Shown here piece after piece: positions 52,513 to 64,000 of a stretch of 64,000 bases of DNA. The stretch covers positions 3,564,501 through 3,628,500 of the forward strand of contig JAHDVF020000016.1 of assembly GCA_022606425.2 (NCBI GenBank), given 5' to 3'. Each line of letters opens with the position of its first letter. Position 1 is the stretch's first letter. The position numbers were made by a program, and so were the translations under genes. A model generated the notes under the pieces. The model was not told the origin of the DNA, made no database searches, and saw only the letters and a list, made by a program, of their open reading frames with translations. Source of the stretch: Lepidostoma basale (taxonomy: Eukaryota > Arthropoda > Insecta > Trichoptera > Lepidostomatidae).

Positions 52513-52890
52513 GACGACAGGCAAGGGCAGACACAGTTAGGACTAAACAATTTCTGAGGACTTCCGAGGTGGAGACACTGAGGACGATAGGAGGCAAGAC
52601 ACTAAGAGATCGCGTGAGAACACCAGATATAGAGAGATATGTGAGGTTGAGGATATTATAAGATGGAACAGACAGCCTAACCCTGCGGAATAACGGCGTG
52701 ATGGTTTGTTTGTTTGTTTGAGTAGACAGCAAAGAAGAGACTGGTACGGTCATGTCCAAAGAATAGACACCTCCAGACTACCCTATATTGCACTAGATAA
52801 ACAGCCTCACGGGACTCGTCCTCGTGGGAAACCTCCTTAAAGATGGAAAGACAGCTGGGAATTCACCTCTCAGTAGGCAAGGTTTTTTTT
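52513..52890 (+). pseudogene. LINE-gamma RT C-terminal fragment with a nested LINE-beta scrap
   Basis: Reads FLRTSEVETLRTIGGKTL, RDRVRTPDIERYVRLRIL (out of frame later), then, after the insert, RQQRRDWYGHVQRIDTSRLP and ALDKQPHGTRPRGKPP, stop, RWKDSWEFTSQ. This is the same C-terminal block as at 3.73-4.07 kb. The 47-bp insert at 52677-52723 separates ..RWNRQ from RQQRRDW. 3' end beyond TSQ lost; a T12 run follows. Confidence 0.68.
52670..52730 (+). mobile_element. 47-bp LINE-beta 3'-end insertion with AGACAGC duplication
   Basis: AGACAGC at 52670-52676 and 52724-52730 flank TAACGGCGTGATGGTTTGTT and (TTTG)n: the last few dozen bases of a LINE-beta copy. Confidence 0.75.
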
Positions 52891-52954
52891 TTTTTTAGGT
52901 TTTTTTGCGCAAAAGAAAGTACGAAATATGTTTAAATAATCATTTGGACACACG

Positions 52955-53057
52955 GACCACTCAACAACAACAACTCATCACGCCGTTTCCCCGCAGCGGT
53001 AGGCAGAGAGAATGGACCGTTACACTATTCTATCCTGACACACCCCTCTAGCTTACC
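52955..53057 (-). mobile_element. LINE-beta 3' end with (GTT)n tail
   Basis: Complement of AACAACAACAACTCATCACG, CCGTTTCCCCGCAGCGGTAG, GCAGAGAGAATGGACCG and TCTATCCTGACAC. It matches the 3' UTR of the 21.9 kb element. Truncated where MITE-C copy 2 begins. Confidence 0.7.
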
Positions 53058-53380
53058 TCACTAACGCCACTAGTGTGTAGATTGAAAAACTTACCATGTA
53101 AAGAGTGGTCTTACAGATTAACATATATACAACTTCCAAAAATTTGTCAGACATGGTGGTCATAAGAAAAAAAAATATGGAATGGGGAATGTTGTATTAC
53201 ATAAAGCGTGTGCTTAACCCAACCAATGACAGGTCATAAGTCCTGTAAACGTCTCGATCAACCATATTCTGTTTCCAAATTTGCATCTTCGTCTCTATTG
53301 AGATACAATTGATTCTTGAATTGATAGCCCGCAATGGGTGAAATCCAGTTGTTCGTCTACAAGTATTTGTATACATTCAA
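53058..53380 (+). mobile_element. MITE-C copy 2 (right terminal repeat present, left end lost)
   Basis: Body GCCACTAGTGTGTAGATTGA, TTGTATTACATAAAGCGTGT, CCAACCAATGACAGGTCATA matches copy 1 at 38.2 kb. It ends CCAGTTGTTCGTCTACAAGT, ATTTGTATACATT, which is the inverted form of copy 1's left end. No ORF. Confidence 0.75.
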
Positions 53381-53499
53381 AATGTTGTAAAAAAATATGA
53401 CTAAATTTATATAAAAAGGATTGTTTTTCTTTACATTAAAAACTATTAAAATCAATTTTTTTGTTGTTCTTATACCGACCCTTATATTATATATGGAAA
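53381..53499. other. Spacer
   Basis: Nothing recognised. Confidence 0.3.
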
Positions 53500-53885
53500 C
53501 TAAACATGAATGAAATGAGATCTTTAAGATGAATGTGTAGAAAATCTGTGTATGATAGATTGTCGAATGAAAATATTTGAAGTGAATGCGGTGTGAATGT
53601 GTTAAACAAAATAACGAATGAAAAAAGAAGAGTACTGAAAGTATACGTTAACGATGTAAATGGACCTAGAATTAAAGGAAGACCGATGAAAACGTGGCAG
53701 AAACAAATAAATCAAATATTGAATGTCAGCCACGTGAGGGGTCGGAGAAATCGACATGCGTGGATGACACTTTGTGTGAATGTTGAGGAAGCGAGATAAA
53801 TGTGTCAGGAAAGAATAATGTGGTGATTCATTATGTCTGCCTATTCCTTCGCAGAAACGGCGTGATGTTTAGTTAGTTAGTATTA
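53500..53885 (+). pseudogene. LINE-beta RT C-terminal block and 3' end
   Basis: Reads MKCRKSVYDRLSNENI-like sequence with a stop, SECGVNVLNKITNEKRR (the WFGHMERM segment deleted), LKVYVNDVNGPRIKGRPMKT, QINQILNVSHVRGRRNRHAW, MTLCVNVEEAR, stop, then 3' UTR GCAGAAACGGCGTGATGTTT and AGTTAGTTAG. Deletion plus stops make it a pseudogene. Confidence 0.72.
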
Positions 53886-54469
53886 AAAGGTACATCCAAT
53901 TCACCTAGTATATATATTGTTATGCCCATAAAATGTATAAATTATATTTAATATAAATTATTATCAGCGATGTCAAGTAATAACGACTTCCCAAATGTCT
54001 TATCATAATGGGTAATAATATACAAAATGTCAGGACGTAACGCCAGAACGTATCGCTGTTTTTAAATTGCTAAAAATATACATATCTTTGTTGTTTATCT
54101 TCATTACGGCCATTCGCTGAGTTTTCATGTCGATCGGTATCTCCCAAGCTATTCTCCAGGCATTCGCTTGGTTTCTGTAATACATATCTATTCATTCTAC
54201 CAATCTCCCTTCATTTCTTTCAGTTCACATTCACCCAACAGGGAGTTTCGAAAGTAATCAATAACTTAGCTTCTTCCTTTGTACAGAGTTTTTTTTTAAC
54301 GAAAACTTTCATCATTTTGATTTTCAAATAGTTGTTATTTTAATGGTAGATTGTATTTTAATAGTTAACAAAGTTTATCTTCACAAAGAAGTTCTGAAAA
54401 ATATCATAACGTAAAGAATTAACTGGCAAGTGAAAATATTGTTTTAATTCATTAACTTTGAAACTGTAA
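53886..54469. other. Spacer
   Basis: A slightly GC-richer patch (54110-54250) shows no motif. Confidence 0.4.
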
Positions 54470-54921
54470 CAACAACAACAAACCATCACTCTGTTTTCCC
54501 GGAAAGGTAGGCAGAGATAATGGACGTCACACTACTCTATTCTGAATCATCTCTTTGGCTTCCTCCACGTTTATACATCGAGTCATCACTCACGTCGATT
54601 CTTTTGACTTCTAACATGGCCATGCCATGTTTTTCTGTCTTCGTCGACTCCATACATTATTCACGTCGTTAACGTATACTTTCTCAACCATTCTTCCTTC
54701 AACCATGAGTTTTATGTGTCCAAACCAAGCTTTCATCCTTCTTCTCCCAGTTCCACGATTCACTTTCATACATAAAGGTTGGAACTAGAACTCCGTTGTA
54801 AACGATCATTTTAGCTTTCATTGTAAATGATTGTATCCAATAAAAGATTTTAAAGCTCTTTTCATTTTGTTATCCGCACCAACACTTCTTTCGACGTCAC
54901 TGTTCATTCGGCCATCCGCTA

Positions 54922-55738
54922 ACTTCTTCTTCTTCTTCTTTGCTAGCATTCTTCCCTCTACTGCTGGATATAGGCCTCCTGCAATTTTCTCCACTCGTCT
55001 CTATCCTGGGATCCGATATTCTCTGATGATGGAGCGAGTGCAGAAAAAATTCTTTCTCTTTCCGACTGAATTCTTGCTAGGTATGCTAAGCTACCAATCA
55101 TTGGAGAGAAGGAGGAACATTCACTTGGGAGTTCACTTCTTTCAGCTGATTGGCGGCCGTATACAGAACCGGATGTCCTGAGTGATGTAGGTCTATTTGT
55201 CCCTGATAATTACCTTCGTCAAAGACAGCACAGATTGTTTTATTTGCCACGCTGCAGAACCAACCTGCCAATGGTAATGCCTGTGGGTAGGGCAATCTTA
55301 TTGCTTAATCGGATCGCCTCGGAGGTCGACATATTTCGTGATAGTGTGAGTTGCCTCAGGGATGCAATATCAATGTTATGATTTTTTCTTACTCTTAAGC
55401 TTAATTTTTATTTTTTTTAATGCTTCTCTGTTTATAATGTAATTGCAAACGATTTGGAATTGTATGTCTGTAATGTTTGTGATTATTATCAAAATAAATT
55501 AAATGAAATCAAATGAAATGAAATCCTGCCCCCTTTGTATCCAAGATTTTCCAACCCTTTTGACAATATCATCGGTCCATCTTATCGGTGGCCTTCCGAC
55601 ACTTCGCCTATTTTCCCATGGTCTCCAACTGAGTATCCTGGGTGCCCATCTGTTGCCACCCTGTCTAGCCAAGTGTCCAGCCCATTGCCATTTCAATTTT
55701 GCCACTCGGTCGTTGACGTCAGGAACCCTGGTGCTGTG
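54922..55738 (-). pseudogene. LINE RT C-terminus (middle element of the nest)
   Basis: Minus frame 55705-55503: AKLKWQWAGHLARQGGNRWA, PRILSWRPWENRRSVGRPPI, RWTDDIVKRVGKSWIQRGQD. It continues after the inner insertion as DRDEWRKLQEAYIQQ (55010-54955) and a (GAA)n tail (TTCTTCTTCTTC at 54924-54939). Relatives: 11.64 and 40.3 kb. GCT repeats at both junctions with the outer element suggest a 3-4 bp duplication. Confidence 0.75.
55008..55513 (+). pseudogene. Jockey-like RT C-terminus (inner element of the nest)
   Basis: Plus strand: RYSLMMERVQKKFF, FPTEFLLGMLSYQSLERRRN, then in other frames PDVLSDVGLFVPDNYLRQRQ, HRLFYLPRCRTNLPM and SEVDIFRDSVSCLRDAISML, stop. 3' UTR ends in AAATGAAATCAAATGAAATG repeats. 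ATCCTG flanks it at about 55009 and 55523, an apparent target duplication. Same family as 20.63-21.42 kb. Confidence 0.75.
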
Positions 55739-56279
55739 AACATACTACCAAAATACATAAACGCAGGCACCTGCTCTGTGTTACAAAATGTCATTCCCTT
55801 AAAAAAACATCACCGGTGATTATCTAACATGCATCATTAAATCGTTTGTCTTGTACTGTAACTCATACATTCTAGACACCAATTCGTCTGTACTATCCGC
55901 AACGGCATCGTCCGCGTAAAGCAGACAACATATAGACATCTTATTCATCTTAGCACCAACACTTATTCCTTCCAGATATTTCATATACATATTGAACAAC
56001 CACGGAGACAATACCCAGTCTTGCATAACACGCTTTGTGATATCAAACCACGGCGTGAAATCTCCATTTACCCTAATACTGGCAGTGTTTTCTTCGTAGA
56101 AGAAAGTACCCGCCCGTATCTGTTTTGTGCCCGTATTCAGACAAACTATGTTGTGTTAAATTCATATTTGATTACCTTAAAGCATAAGTCTTTGGAACTT
56201 TATAATTAATGTGTGAATTACACACCTGTTTTCAGAGTCTAGAATATTTGTTTATTTATTTATTAAGGGTAACATACAG

Positions 56280-57904
<1,625 letters not shown>

Positions 57905-58025
57905 TAAAAATATTATACACAACATGTTTTGGAAGAGACTTCCTCTATTTTTAGGTATAAAAAAGTCTATCGTCCCTCAATGGTGTATAAAATATTTTTA
58001 TTTGTAGAAGTATTGAATAAGTTAT
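57905..58025. repeat. Family D relic
   Basis: CAACATGTTTTGGAAGAGAC, TTCCTCTATTTTTAGG, and a facing AAAGTCTATCGTCCCTCAAT resemble decayed family D modules around a short centre. Confidence 0.4.
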
Positions 58026-58027
58026 GT

Positions 58028-58095
58028 GGATAAAATAGTAGTCCATTGTTTTGGCCGAAACACTATGATATTTTAACATTTTATAACTACGGATA
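58028..58095 (+). repeat. Family A outer arm
   Basis: AGTAGTCCATTGTTTTGGCC, GAAACACTATGATATTTTAA, CATTTTATAAC. No module attached. Confidence 0.6.
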
Positions 58096-58137
58096 AAATA
58101 GTGTTAAGAATTCCAAATTTTATGTTTTCGTAACAAG

Positions 58138-58217
58138 TATCGTATAAATGATCTGTTAAAGGCGAATTTCGTATAAATGACCAAGTTTCGTATAAATGAT
58201 CTGTTAAAGACGAATGT
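58138..58217 (+). repeat. 51-bp direct repeat
   Basis: CGTATAAATGATCTGTTAAA + GGCGAAT at about 58141 recurs at about 58192 (AGACGAAT). A third CGTATAAATGA lies between them. Confidence 0.75.
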
Positions 58218-58689
58218 AATAAAAAAGCGAACAATTTTTTCTTACAAAATATTTCAGTATTTAAGGGAATGCTGAAAAAAATTGGACAGATAATTTTGTT
58301 TTCCCAATGTTGCGTTATTTACCTAGTGGCCTACAGTGGTCCAATCAAACTGTTTGTTTAAGAACATACAAAAGTAACATACTGATCAAATGGACATATG
58401 CCCCGAATTCAGCTCGGAAAAGATGACACACAGACAGTCTCCCTTATAACCCTCTGTCTCAACACAGAACCCTCTAGAACATATGTTCCCAAAGTTTTTC
58501 GGGGCACCGCCTACTTTGCAAAACCAAAATTTGTATCCTGTCTTTATTTTAATAATTGTCCACGTTCATGCAGTTTGTCATATAATAATATTTTCGACCC
58601 AAATGTTAACTTATGTCGTTAAATAAAATAAAAATTAGTGAAAATGTGCTTCATTTTCAACAGAGTTTATGGTTTCAATTAATTTTCAA
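58218..58689. other. Spacer
   Basis: Nothing recognised; the 74-codon frame at 58398-58622 has no motif. Confidence 0.4.
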
Positions 58690-58885
58690 TAAAAAAAGAC
58701 TAATTAACCAGCATACCGTTTCTCCAAAGGGTAAGGTAGAAAGTATAGACCAACATACTGTTCTCTCCTGACATACTTCTATATATTATTAATACATCGT
58801 GTCATGCACGCACGTCGATTTCTCCGATTCCTCACGAGCCTACATTGAGTATTTGATTGATTTGATCGTGCCACAATTACATTGG
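58690..58885 (-). pseudogene. LINE-beta 3' end, decayed
   Basis: Complement shows the GATCAAATCAATCAAATACT block, TCGGAGAAATCGACGTGCGT, GCATGACACGATGTATTAAT, and GAGAAACGGTATGCTGG, the same order as 47.3-47.4 kb with many substitutions. Confidence 0.55.
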
Positions 58886-58969
58886 TATTCTTATGTTTCT
58901 CATTATATTAACGTCATTTATATATTGTGTAATATTTTTACGATGAATTAATATTAAATTTATTGTATT

Positions 58970-59150
58970 CGAATGAAAACGTCTGTTTTCTAGAATTTTT
59001 ATAATATTTTATGGGTTTCGCCTTGCTAAGGCATTATCAAATACCATTTTCAAATATCTTTCCCAAAAAAAAAAAAAACTTCTAGAAAACAATTGTTTTA
59101 ATTCGTATTGAATATTTAATATTGAGTTTTACATCATTGTTTAAAAAAAA
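58970..59150. repeat. Family B inverted-pair element, contracted
   Basis: Left arm GAATGAAAACGTCTGTTTTC, TAGAA; one module (minus: TTTGATAATGCCTTAGCAAG, GCGAAACCC) at 59012-59043; right arm CTTCTAGAAAACAATTGTTT, TACATCATTGTTTAAA. The facing module is lost to an A-rich deletion. Confidence 0.65.
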
Positions 59151-60164
59151 AAAATATTATTAAATAGTTGTATTTGAACCACCGATAGGCTTAACGCCCC
59201 CAAATGCTTTTGATTTCACTATTGCCTATAATAGCGCCCATTTGAAGGGATGTACTACTCACTTGAGAACCTATGCTGTAGAATAAGTGCACCCTCTCTT
59301 CCACCGCGCTGTCCAGTTCCCTTTGTTCGACGGAATTTTTAATCTCGGCTCTTTGTGATGAGCATCAACCTTTTTATGGCGGCTTTACGGTGTTTCAATC
59401 CCATCTGACTCATACTTCCCCCGCATCCTCCCGCCCGCCCACCCCGCCTACCCCTGCCTCGCCCTCCCGTTCTCCGACAACTTTTGTCACGTCTTGTCAA
59501 ATTGAAAAGAGTAAAAGATTTAGCTTTATCTCAGTCGGTGTGCTCACGTACTAAAGGCAAGGAAAAAGGTGGACCCTGTCTTTGGAGCCTACAAGATAAA
59601 CGCACTTTTGTTCAATTTCACAAAGATTTGAATGCGAAATTTTTCAGCTCTGTCTTTTTAAATCCTATTTGCCAAATCCGGGTGGAAATAATCCTATATT
59701 TTGACTTAGTATATCAGAAATCTGACGAAGAGTAAAAATGGCGAATAAAGGGAAATGAAATTTTATGGTAGATAGCACTTTGTGTGATCACAAATTGAAT
59801 CACTTCTTTGAGCGAGGTTACCGGGGTATGCAAAAATAATCAACTGGTTTATTTTCAGAAATACATTAAGACAAAAAATCTTCTCTATTAAAGTAAAACA
59901 TTCAATCTATGTATTTTTTCTTCAGTCTTTTTTATAATTTACGTGGTCTTTTAGTCAGAATGTTTCATTATTTTAATATTTTGTTGTTATTTACTAGTTG
60001 TCAAAATAATTACATCCTTTAAAAATAAAAACAATTTGAATTGTATAAAAATACGTTCTCCTTCATGAAATTTTTCGATATAAAAAAAATTATACATACG
60101 ATTGTTTATTGTAATCAATAAGTCACTAACATATTTTTTCATTTTTAACTTTTTAAAAACCTAT
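59151..60164. other. Non-coding stretch with a C-rich tract
   Basis: 59405-59475 is strongly C-rich (CCGCCCGCCCACCCCGCC). The 83-codon frame 59484-59735 (KDLALSQSVCSRTKGKEKGG) has no family I recognise and could be chance or a decayed exon. Confidence 0.35.
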
Positions 60165-60305
60165 GATTTGAACAACACTTTTTTTTGCAATATTCACACA
60201 TGTTTAGCACTGCATACGTCCATCTTCTTTGTAGAAGTTTATAAAAAAATATATATTTGATAAAAGGACATATGGAGTCCGTAAACAGTGAAAAAAATTC
60301 TTTGC
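60165..60305. repeat. Family D relic
   Basis: Minus: CAAAGAAGATGGACGTATGC, AGTGCTAAACATG; facing plus-side: GGACATATGGAGTCCG. Arms decayed. Confidence 0.4.
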
Positions 60306-60735
60306 GTAACTATTAAGAGTAGTTTTAAAAAATGCAATTTAATATGACATATTATACTTATGCATAATTTTACCTACTTTACTCGAATAGGGCAATGTTC
60401 TTAAGTACATAAAAATAATAAAATAATTGAAATGTTGATTTTGACATTTTGTTGATCATAACTAAATACGATACTCGTATATGCATAACTAAAAACGTGG
60501 TTTTCATACCCTCCAACTAGAGACACGTTCTAAGAAAGCATTTTTTTTAGCACAATGCACACAATCTTAATAGAAAAAACTGTTAAAGAATACATATGTT
60601 ACTATTATTTTAATCTTATTTATTATTTCTTGAACAATAATGTAAAATAACAAATCAAAATATTACATTTCATTAAATATCCCATAAGATAAAATTGTGT
60701 ATGGTAAACAAAATAATTATGTAATTTGATTATAA
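60306..60735. other. AT-rich spacer
   Basis: TTATTTCTTGAACAATAATG at 60622 is a family B terminal scrap; nothing else. Confidence 0.4.
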
Positions 60736-60739
60736 TGTA

Positions 60740-60945
60740 TAATTTGTTTTTTAAACAATGATTTAAAACTCCTTATTAAATAATTAATATGAATGAAAAC
60801 GTATTTTTTCTAAAAGTTTTATTAAAATTTATGTTAATGACATGTTTGACATTCTAAGGAATTTCAGTCATTTGATAATGCTTTAGAAAAGCCAAACATG
60901 TCATTCCCATTAACTATAATGAACTTTTTATACTTTCTTGACATA
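60740..60945. repeat. Family B inverted-pair element
   Basis: Left arm AAACAATGATTTAAAACTCC, ATATGAATGAAAACGTA; modules at 60838-60866 (minus, decayed, TGACATTCTAAGGAATTTCA) and 60870-60905 (plus: TTTGATAATGCTTTAGAAAA, GCCAAACATGTCATTCCCAT). The right arm is truncated. Confidence 0.65.
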
Positions 60946-61227
60946 ATTTTCTATTACCTTAAAATCCTTTTTATTTCTTTCACATTGCGTGTGGATTATT
61001 TTAAGTTATAAAAAAATTATGTTAAAGTTAAACAAAATTGTTCAGTTTTTATTAAATTTTCAATCATAACGATTAGTTTGCAGCAAAGTCTAATATCTTT
61101 GCTGGTACAAAGGATGCTACTTTAATGTGGTAGTTTCCCATTGCTTTCCCTTTTTGTATTCAACAGATGCAGTATGAAACATTACATAAATGCAATACTA
61201 TTTTAACATAATCACTATATTATTATT
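60946..61227. other. AT-rich spacer
   Basis: Nothing recognised. Confidence 0.35.
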
Positions 61228-61412
61228 TTAGCTATTGATTCTCATAATATGTGATAGGTAAGCTAGTCTATCGCCATTTTTATTGGCACGTGAATTCTAC
61301 TAGACCAAAGATAGCGTGAGAATATTTTTCACACTTTTATCGCCAGGAATCGAACCCAGGTCATTCGGTGTACCATTCATAGCTTTTGCCATTCTGTCAT
61401 GAAGGTCATCTA
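61228..61412 (-). repeat. tRNA-derived SINE, decayed copy
   Basis: Complement of GATGACCTTCATGACAGAAT (head, A box eroded) and GGTTCGATTCC (perfect B box, complement 61346-61356). Body GAATTCACGTGCCAATA, CTATCACATATTATGAGAAT. Confidence 0.7.
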
Positions 61413-61504
61413 AACTATGGGTTCAAAATAGTAGTAATGTCTTTGTGCGTAAGAATATTAAGCATTTAAGGATGCATAGTTATGTCTATATATCATAATT
61501 ATGT

Positions 61505-61825
61505 ACATAATATACCGCAGGATGCTCCGTATACCGTAGACCGATAGAAAGAACCAGAGCTAATAGAGAGCTATTGTCGAGTGTCAAAGTTAGAAAGTTT
61601 TCATATTTTAAAAATTTCACCTCCTTCGACTTATATTAACGGGTGAAATAGAGGGACGTCGAGGAGTTGGTAGAAGGCAGTTGTCCTGGCTGCGGAACAA
61701 AAAAGAATAGACAGGAATAACCAGATTATATAACCTGTTCCAAGTGGCACAGAACAGAGATGCCTTTGCTGCAGTGATTGCCAACGTTGGAAGGACCTGA
61801 CACGGCACCGGAAGAAGAAAAATAT
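61505..61825 (+). pseudogene. LINE-alpha RT C-terminal fragment
   Basis: Reads IYRRMLRIP, frameshift (a deletion removes VSNADVLQR), RTRANRELLSSVKVRKFSYF, frameshift, LTGEIEGRRGVGRRQLSWLR, NKKE, then LFQVAQNRDAFAAVIANVGR, T, stop, HGTGRRR. (GAA)n tail at 61811-61819. Same block as 6.86-7.41 kb, missing the part before MLRIP. Confidence 0.7.
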
Positions 61826-61884
61826 ATGTCTGTTTAGACGATCGGATGCTTCTTGGCCTTTTCGTGACTATCTGTTTTACAGAA

Positions 61885-61940
61885 GCGTTTCTTTATAGGA
61901 GTTACATGTTTCACCTTGCTAATCGATAATCAAATATAAC
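61885..61940 (-). repeat. Family B fragment
   Basis: TTTATAGGAGTTACATGTTT, CACCTTGCTAATCGATAATC matches a family B arm and module with decay. Confidence 0.45.
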
Positions 61941-62589
61941 GAGAATCCAATGCGCAGCAAATAGAGCAGAATAGACTTGTTCATCAATATTATATATCTA
62001 GTTTTGAGTTAGTGATTATAATTTATTTCAGAATAAACCAACAACCGCTAGAGGCGATTTCTTTGTACTTTACATTGAACTCAAACATGTTTGTACAAAA
62101 GTACAAATAATTCGCCGGAGTTTGTAGCAATAATATTGTTTAATATTCACCGTGGGAAGCATAGCCTACTACTCGTACAGATCACATAATTGGGGCAAGA
62201 ATTTAAAGAACGGGCGAGAAAAGTATGCCGCCGCGGGGAGCTTGCAAGTCACGTAGTAATTGCAATTGAAAACTTCGCCATAACTAGGAGAAACAAAAAT
62301 TGTGAAAATTCTCAGAAGAATACAATTTTTTGAACAATATTCCAAAGCTCTCGGTCTGTCGGGTGCCGTATTTTTATTAGAAATGCCTAAAATCTTGAAA
62401 ATGAAACAATATTTTTATATAATATATACTGTGCATAAAACGGATCGCTATACAAAGAAAAAACTATGAAGATATTCGTATTCCTCTGTGTTGATGAAAA
62501 TTCTGAAGCGTGAAAAATAATCTAATAGAAAATATCTGCGTTCTGATTCCGACACATTTATTATAGAATGTGTTACAAATGTTATAATA
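61941..62589. other. Spacer
   Basis: Nothing recognised. Confidence 0.4.
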
Positions 62590-62594
62590 TATTT

Positions 62595-62715
62595 ACTTTA
62601 AACAATAAGAATAAACCATTGATAATATGAATGAAAACGTCGGTTTTCTAGAAGTTTTATTATATTTTATGTGAATGTCATGGTTAGCCTATCTAAAGCA
62701 TTATCAAATGTAGCG
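62595..62715 (-). repeat. Family B, single arm with module
   Basis: GATAATATGAATGAAAACGT, CGGTTTTCTAGAAGTTTTAT, TATTTTATGTGAATGTCATG, then minus-strand module TTTGATAATGCTTTAGATAG, GCTAACCATGAC. Partner missing. Confidence 0.6.
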
Positions 62716-62807
62716 AAATTCAAATGCGCTGCTCTTTAAATACACTAGCTAAAGGAGCAAAATACGGTAATTAAGGTAATTTTCGTGGCTCAATACATTG
62801 TTGAAAA

Positions 62808-62895
62808 CAAATAAAGGGATAAACCCCAGAATACGGAAAAGTATGACCTAGAATTAGTTAAATTTCCTGTGTTCTGGGGGCTATCCTTTAATTTG
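62808..62895. repeat. Imperfect 24-bp inverted repeat
   Basis: AAAGGGATAAACCCCAGAAT at 62813 faces GTTCTGGGGGCTATCCTTT ending near 62891, about 28 bp apart. Possibly the ends or centre of an unrecognised foldback element. Confidence 0.6.
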
Positions 62896-64000
62896 TATCC
62901 CTTTATATAGGCTTATATTATATTTTTTGTATTTTGTTTTTAATGTTTTTCCTGTAAAGAATATTTAAAGTCAACAACACCAAATTTCAAATAGTTTCTG
63001 AAGTTAATTACAGTTATAGGCTACACATTCACACAGTTTCTTTAAAAGCGTCTGAACTAGTTTACAGTTATGCATTAAAATATCATAAATGTAAATAACG
63101 TAGACAATACATAACAATATGAGTACCAAAAAAATTTTTATTCTCTCCCAGGAAAAGATGTCTCTAGAATTTCTCCAGAATATTTTCAAACAAGAAATAA
63201 TCGTGTAAAACTTTGTTTTATTTACTTCATCACAATTTATCGAAATTTGCCTAACACATTAATGTAATAAACAAGAAAATTATTAATTTTCGTGTTATAT
63301 TTCGGTAAATAGAAATAAACGTTGATAAAGGTATATTTTTTAAATGTTTTCGTTTCATTTTAAAAACATAACGCGACGTTAAATTCCGAACCCTTTGATT
63401 TTGACAGCCCATAAATAAATTCTTTCGCGTCAAACGAAGCCCGAATTCCTTATTTAAATTTGAACTTTCAAACAGCGAAATTTTGCTTTTTTATAAATTT
63501 ATTGGATAACAATTCGCTACGGAAGTGTATGTTACCAAAATTAATTTTATGATGTCGCTTAAGTATTTGATGCTTTCATATATTTGAGAATCAACGTCAA
63601 TAGAAGGGGCTAAGAGCACACGGAAAGTTAATGTAATCAAAATATTTATGTTTTCCGTCTCATTTTTTAGGAAACTATTTGTAATAAAACAAAAATATTT
63701 TCTTTGACTAATATTCTTTTACGTTTTGTCACCCATGTCATAATAATATTATGGCGACATCCTTTCCTATCCTAAATAAAATTGTATCTTCCGAATTCCA
63801 AATTCAAATTTGGCCCACGTCAACCGATGCGGAATGTGTGCGATCTTCATTGGTGTAAAACGTTATGAGTGCCGCTAGCATCTGAGTTGTACGTTGCTCA
63901 TTCTTTAAACGCAGAAATACTAGGAAAAAAAAGACGTCGATCTCTGAGGAGACTAATTGCTCTTCTCACCGGTGTCACCAGAGACAGGTTGGTAAAACAA
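62896..64000. other. AT-rich stretch to window edge
   Basis: No gene recognised. The final 90 bases give an open plus frame (AEILGKKRRRSLRRLIALLT, GVTRDRLVKQ) running off the edge; an RNase H-like or element origin is possible but unsupported. Confidence 0.35.

Larger units (their letters stand above)
54470..56160 (-). pseudogene. LINE-beta RT (outer element of a three-level nest)
   Basis: Minus-strand pieces at 56160-55737 and 54922-54470. The first holds QDWVLSPWLFNMYMKYLEGI (motif B, with QGC changed to QDW), MSICCLLYADDAVADSTDEL (motif C, YADD kept) and SRMYELQYKTNDLMMHV. The second resumes at the MFTADGRMN-equivalent with DVERSVGADNKMKRALKS and a decayed C-terminal block, ending in the 3' UTR and (GTT)n tail (AACAACAACAA at 54471). 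Same subfamily as 21.9-23.3 kb. Dead: truncated, frameshifted and interrupted. Confidence 0.78.

Noticed and set aside
63901..64000. Start of a gene at the window edge
   Set aside because: Only about 30 codons are visible, with no decisive motif.

Overview
This is an AT-rich eukaryotic window with no gene I can assign to the host. There are no operons, Shine-Dalgarno sites, rRNA genes, canonical tRNA genes or CRISPR arrays. The mobile elements (decayed non-LTR retrotransposons, a mariner, TA-flanked MITEs, a tRNA-derived SINE and long (TA)n tracts) are what one expects of an arthropod, most likely an insect. I cannot name the order or species. Everything recognisably protein-like is part of a transposable element.

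Most coding sequence is 3' pieces of LINE-type reverse transcriptases (RTs), nearly all truncated, frameshifted or stopped. I use working labels. LINE-alpha has motif YGCETWTLKV, a 3' end reading VIANVGGT, stop, HGT, and a (GAA)n tail. LINE-beta has a 5' UTR around GGGAGATGCC and a 3' end GACGGCGTGATGGTTAGTTAG or a (GTT)n tail. LINE-gamma has GTRPRGRPPKRWKDSWES. Jockey-like C-termini and several minor RT types make up the rest. The best pieces are a LINE-beta RT core at 21925-23280 (minus), a LINE-beta endonuclease end at 28576-29275 (plus), and a jockey-like C-terminus at 20630-21425 (plus).

Region by region: 0-9 kb holds LINE ends, inverted-repeat families and a 22-bp array. 9-19 kb holds a (TA)n compound microsatellite, many RT scraps and a 346-bp tandem duplication. 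19-25 kb holds two MITEs and the two best RT pieces. 25-36 kb is foldback repeats and a LINE 5' end. 36-38 kb is a full-length decayed mariner sitting inside an RT. 38-49 kb is a MITE family, SINEs and RT scraps. 49-57 kb has foldbacks, a perfect palindrome and a three-level nest of retroelements ending next to a pure (TA)n tract. 57-64 kb is AT-rich with repeat relics.

The most interesting signal is a structural module shared by at least four otherwise different repeat families. It consists of (C/T)TGAT(G/A)A plus one base, a 4-6 bp hairpin stem, GAAA, a short self-complementary box (CATG, CAGCTG or CCGG) and often TC. This resembles the core of a hammerhead ribozyme with a palindromic stem III. 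Family copies commonly occur as inward-facing inverted pairs, which recalls the pLTR arrangements of Penelope-like elements. One base separates CTGATGA from stem II, which departs from the textbook core, so ribozyme activity is a hypothesis.
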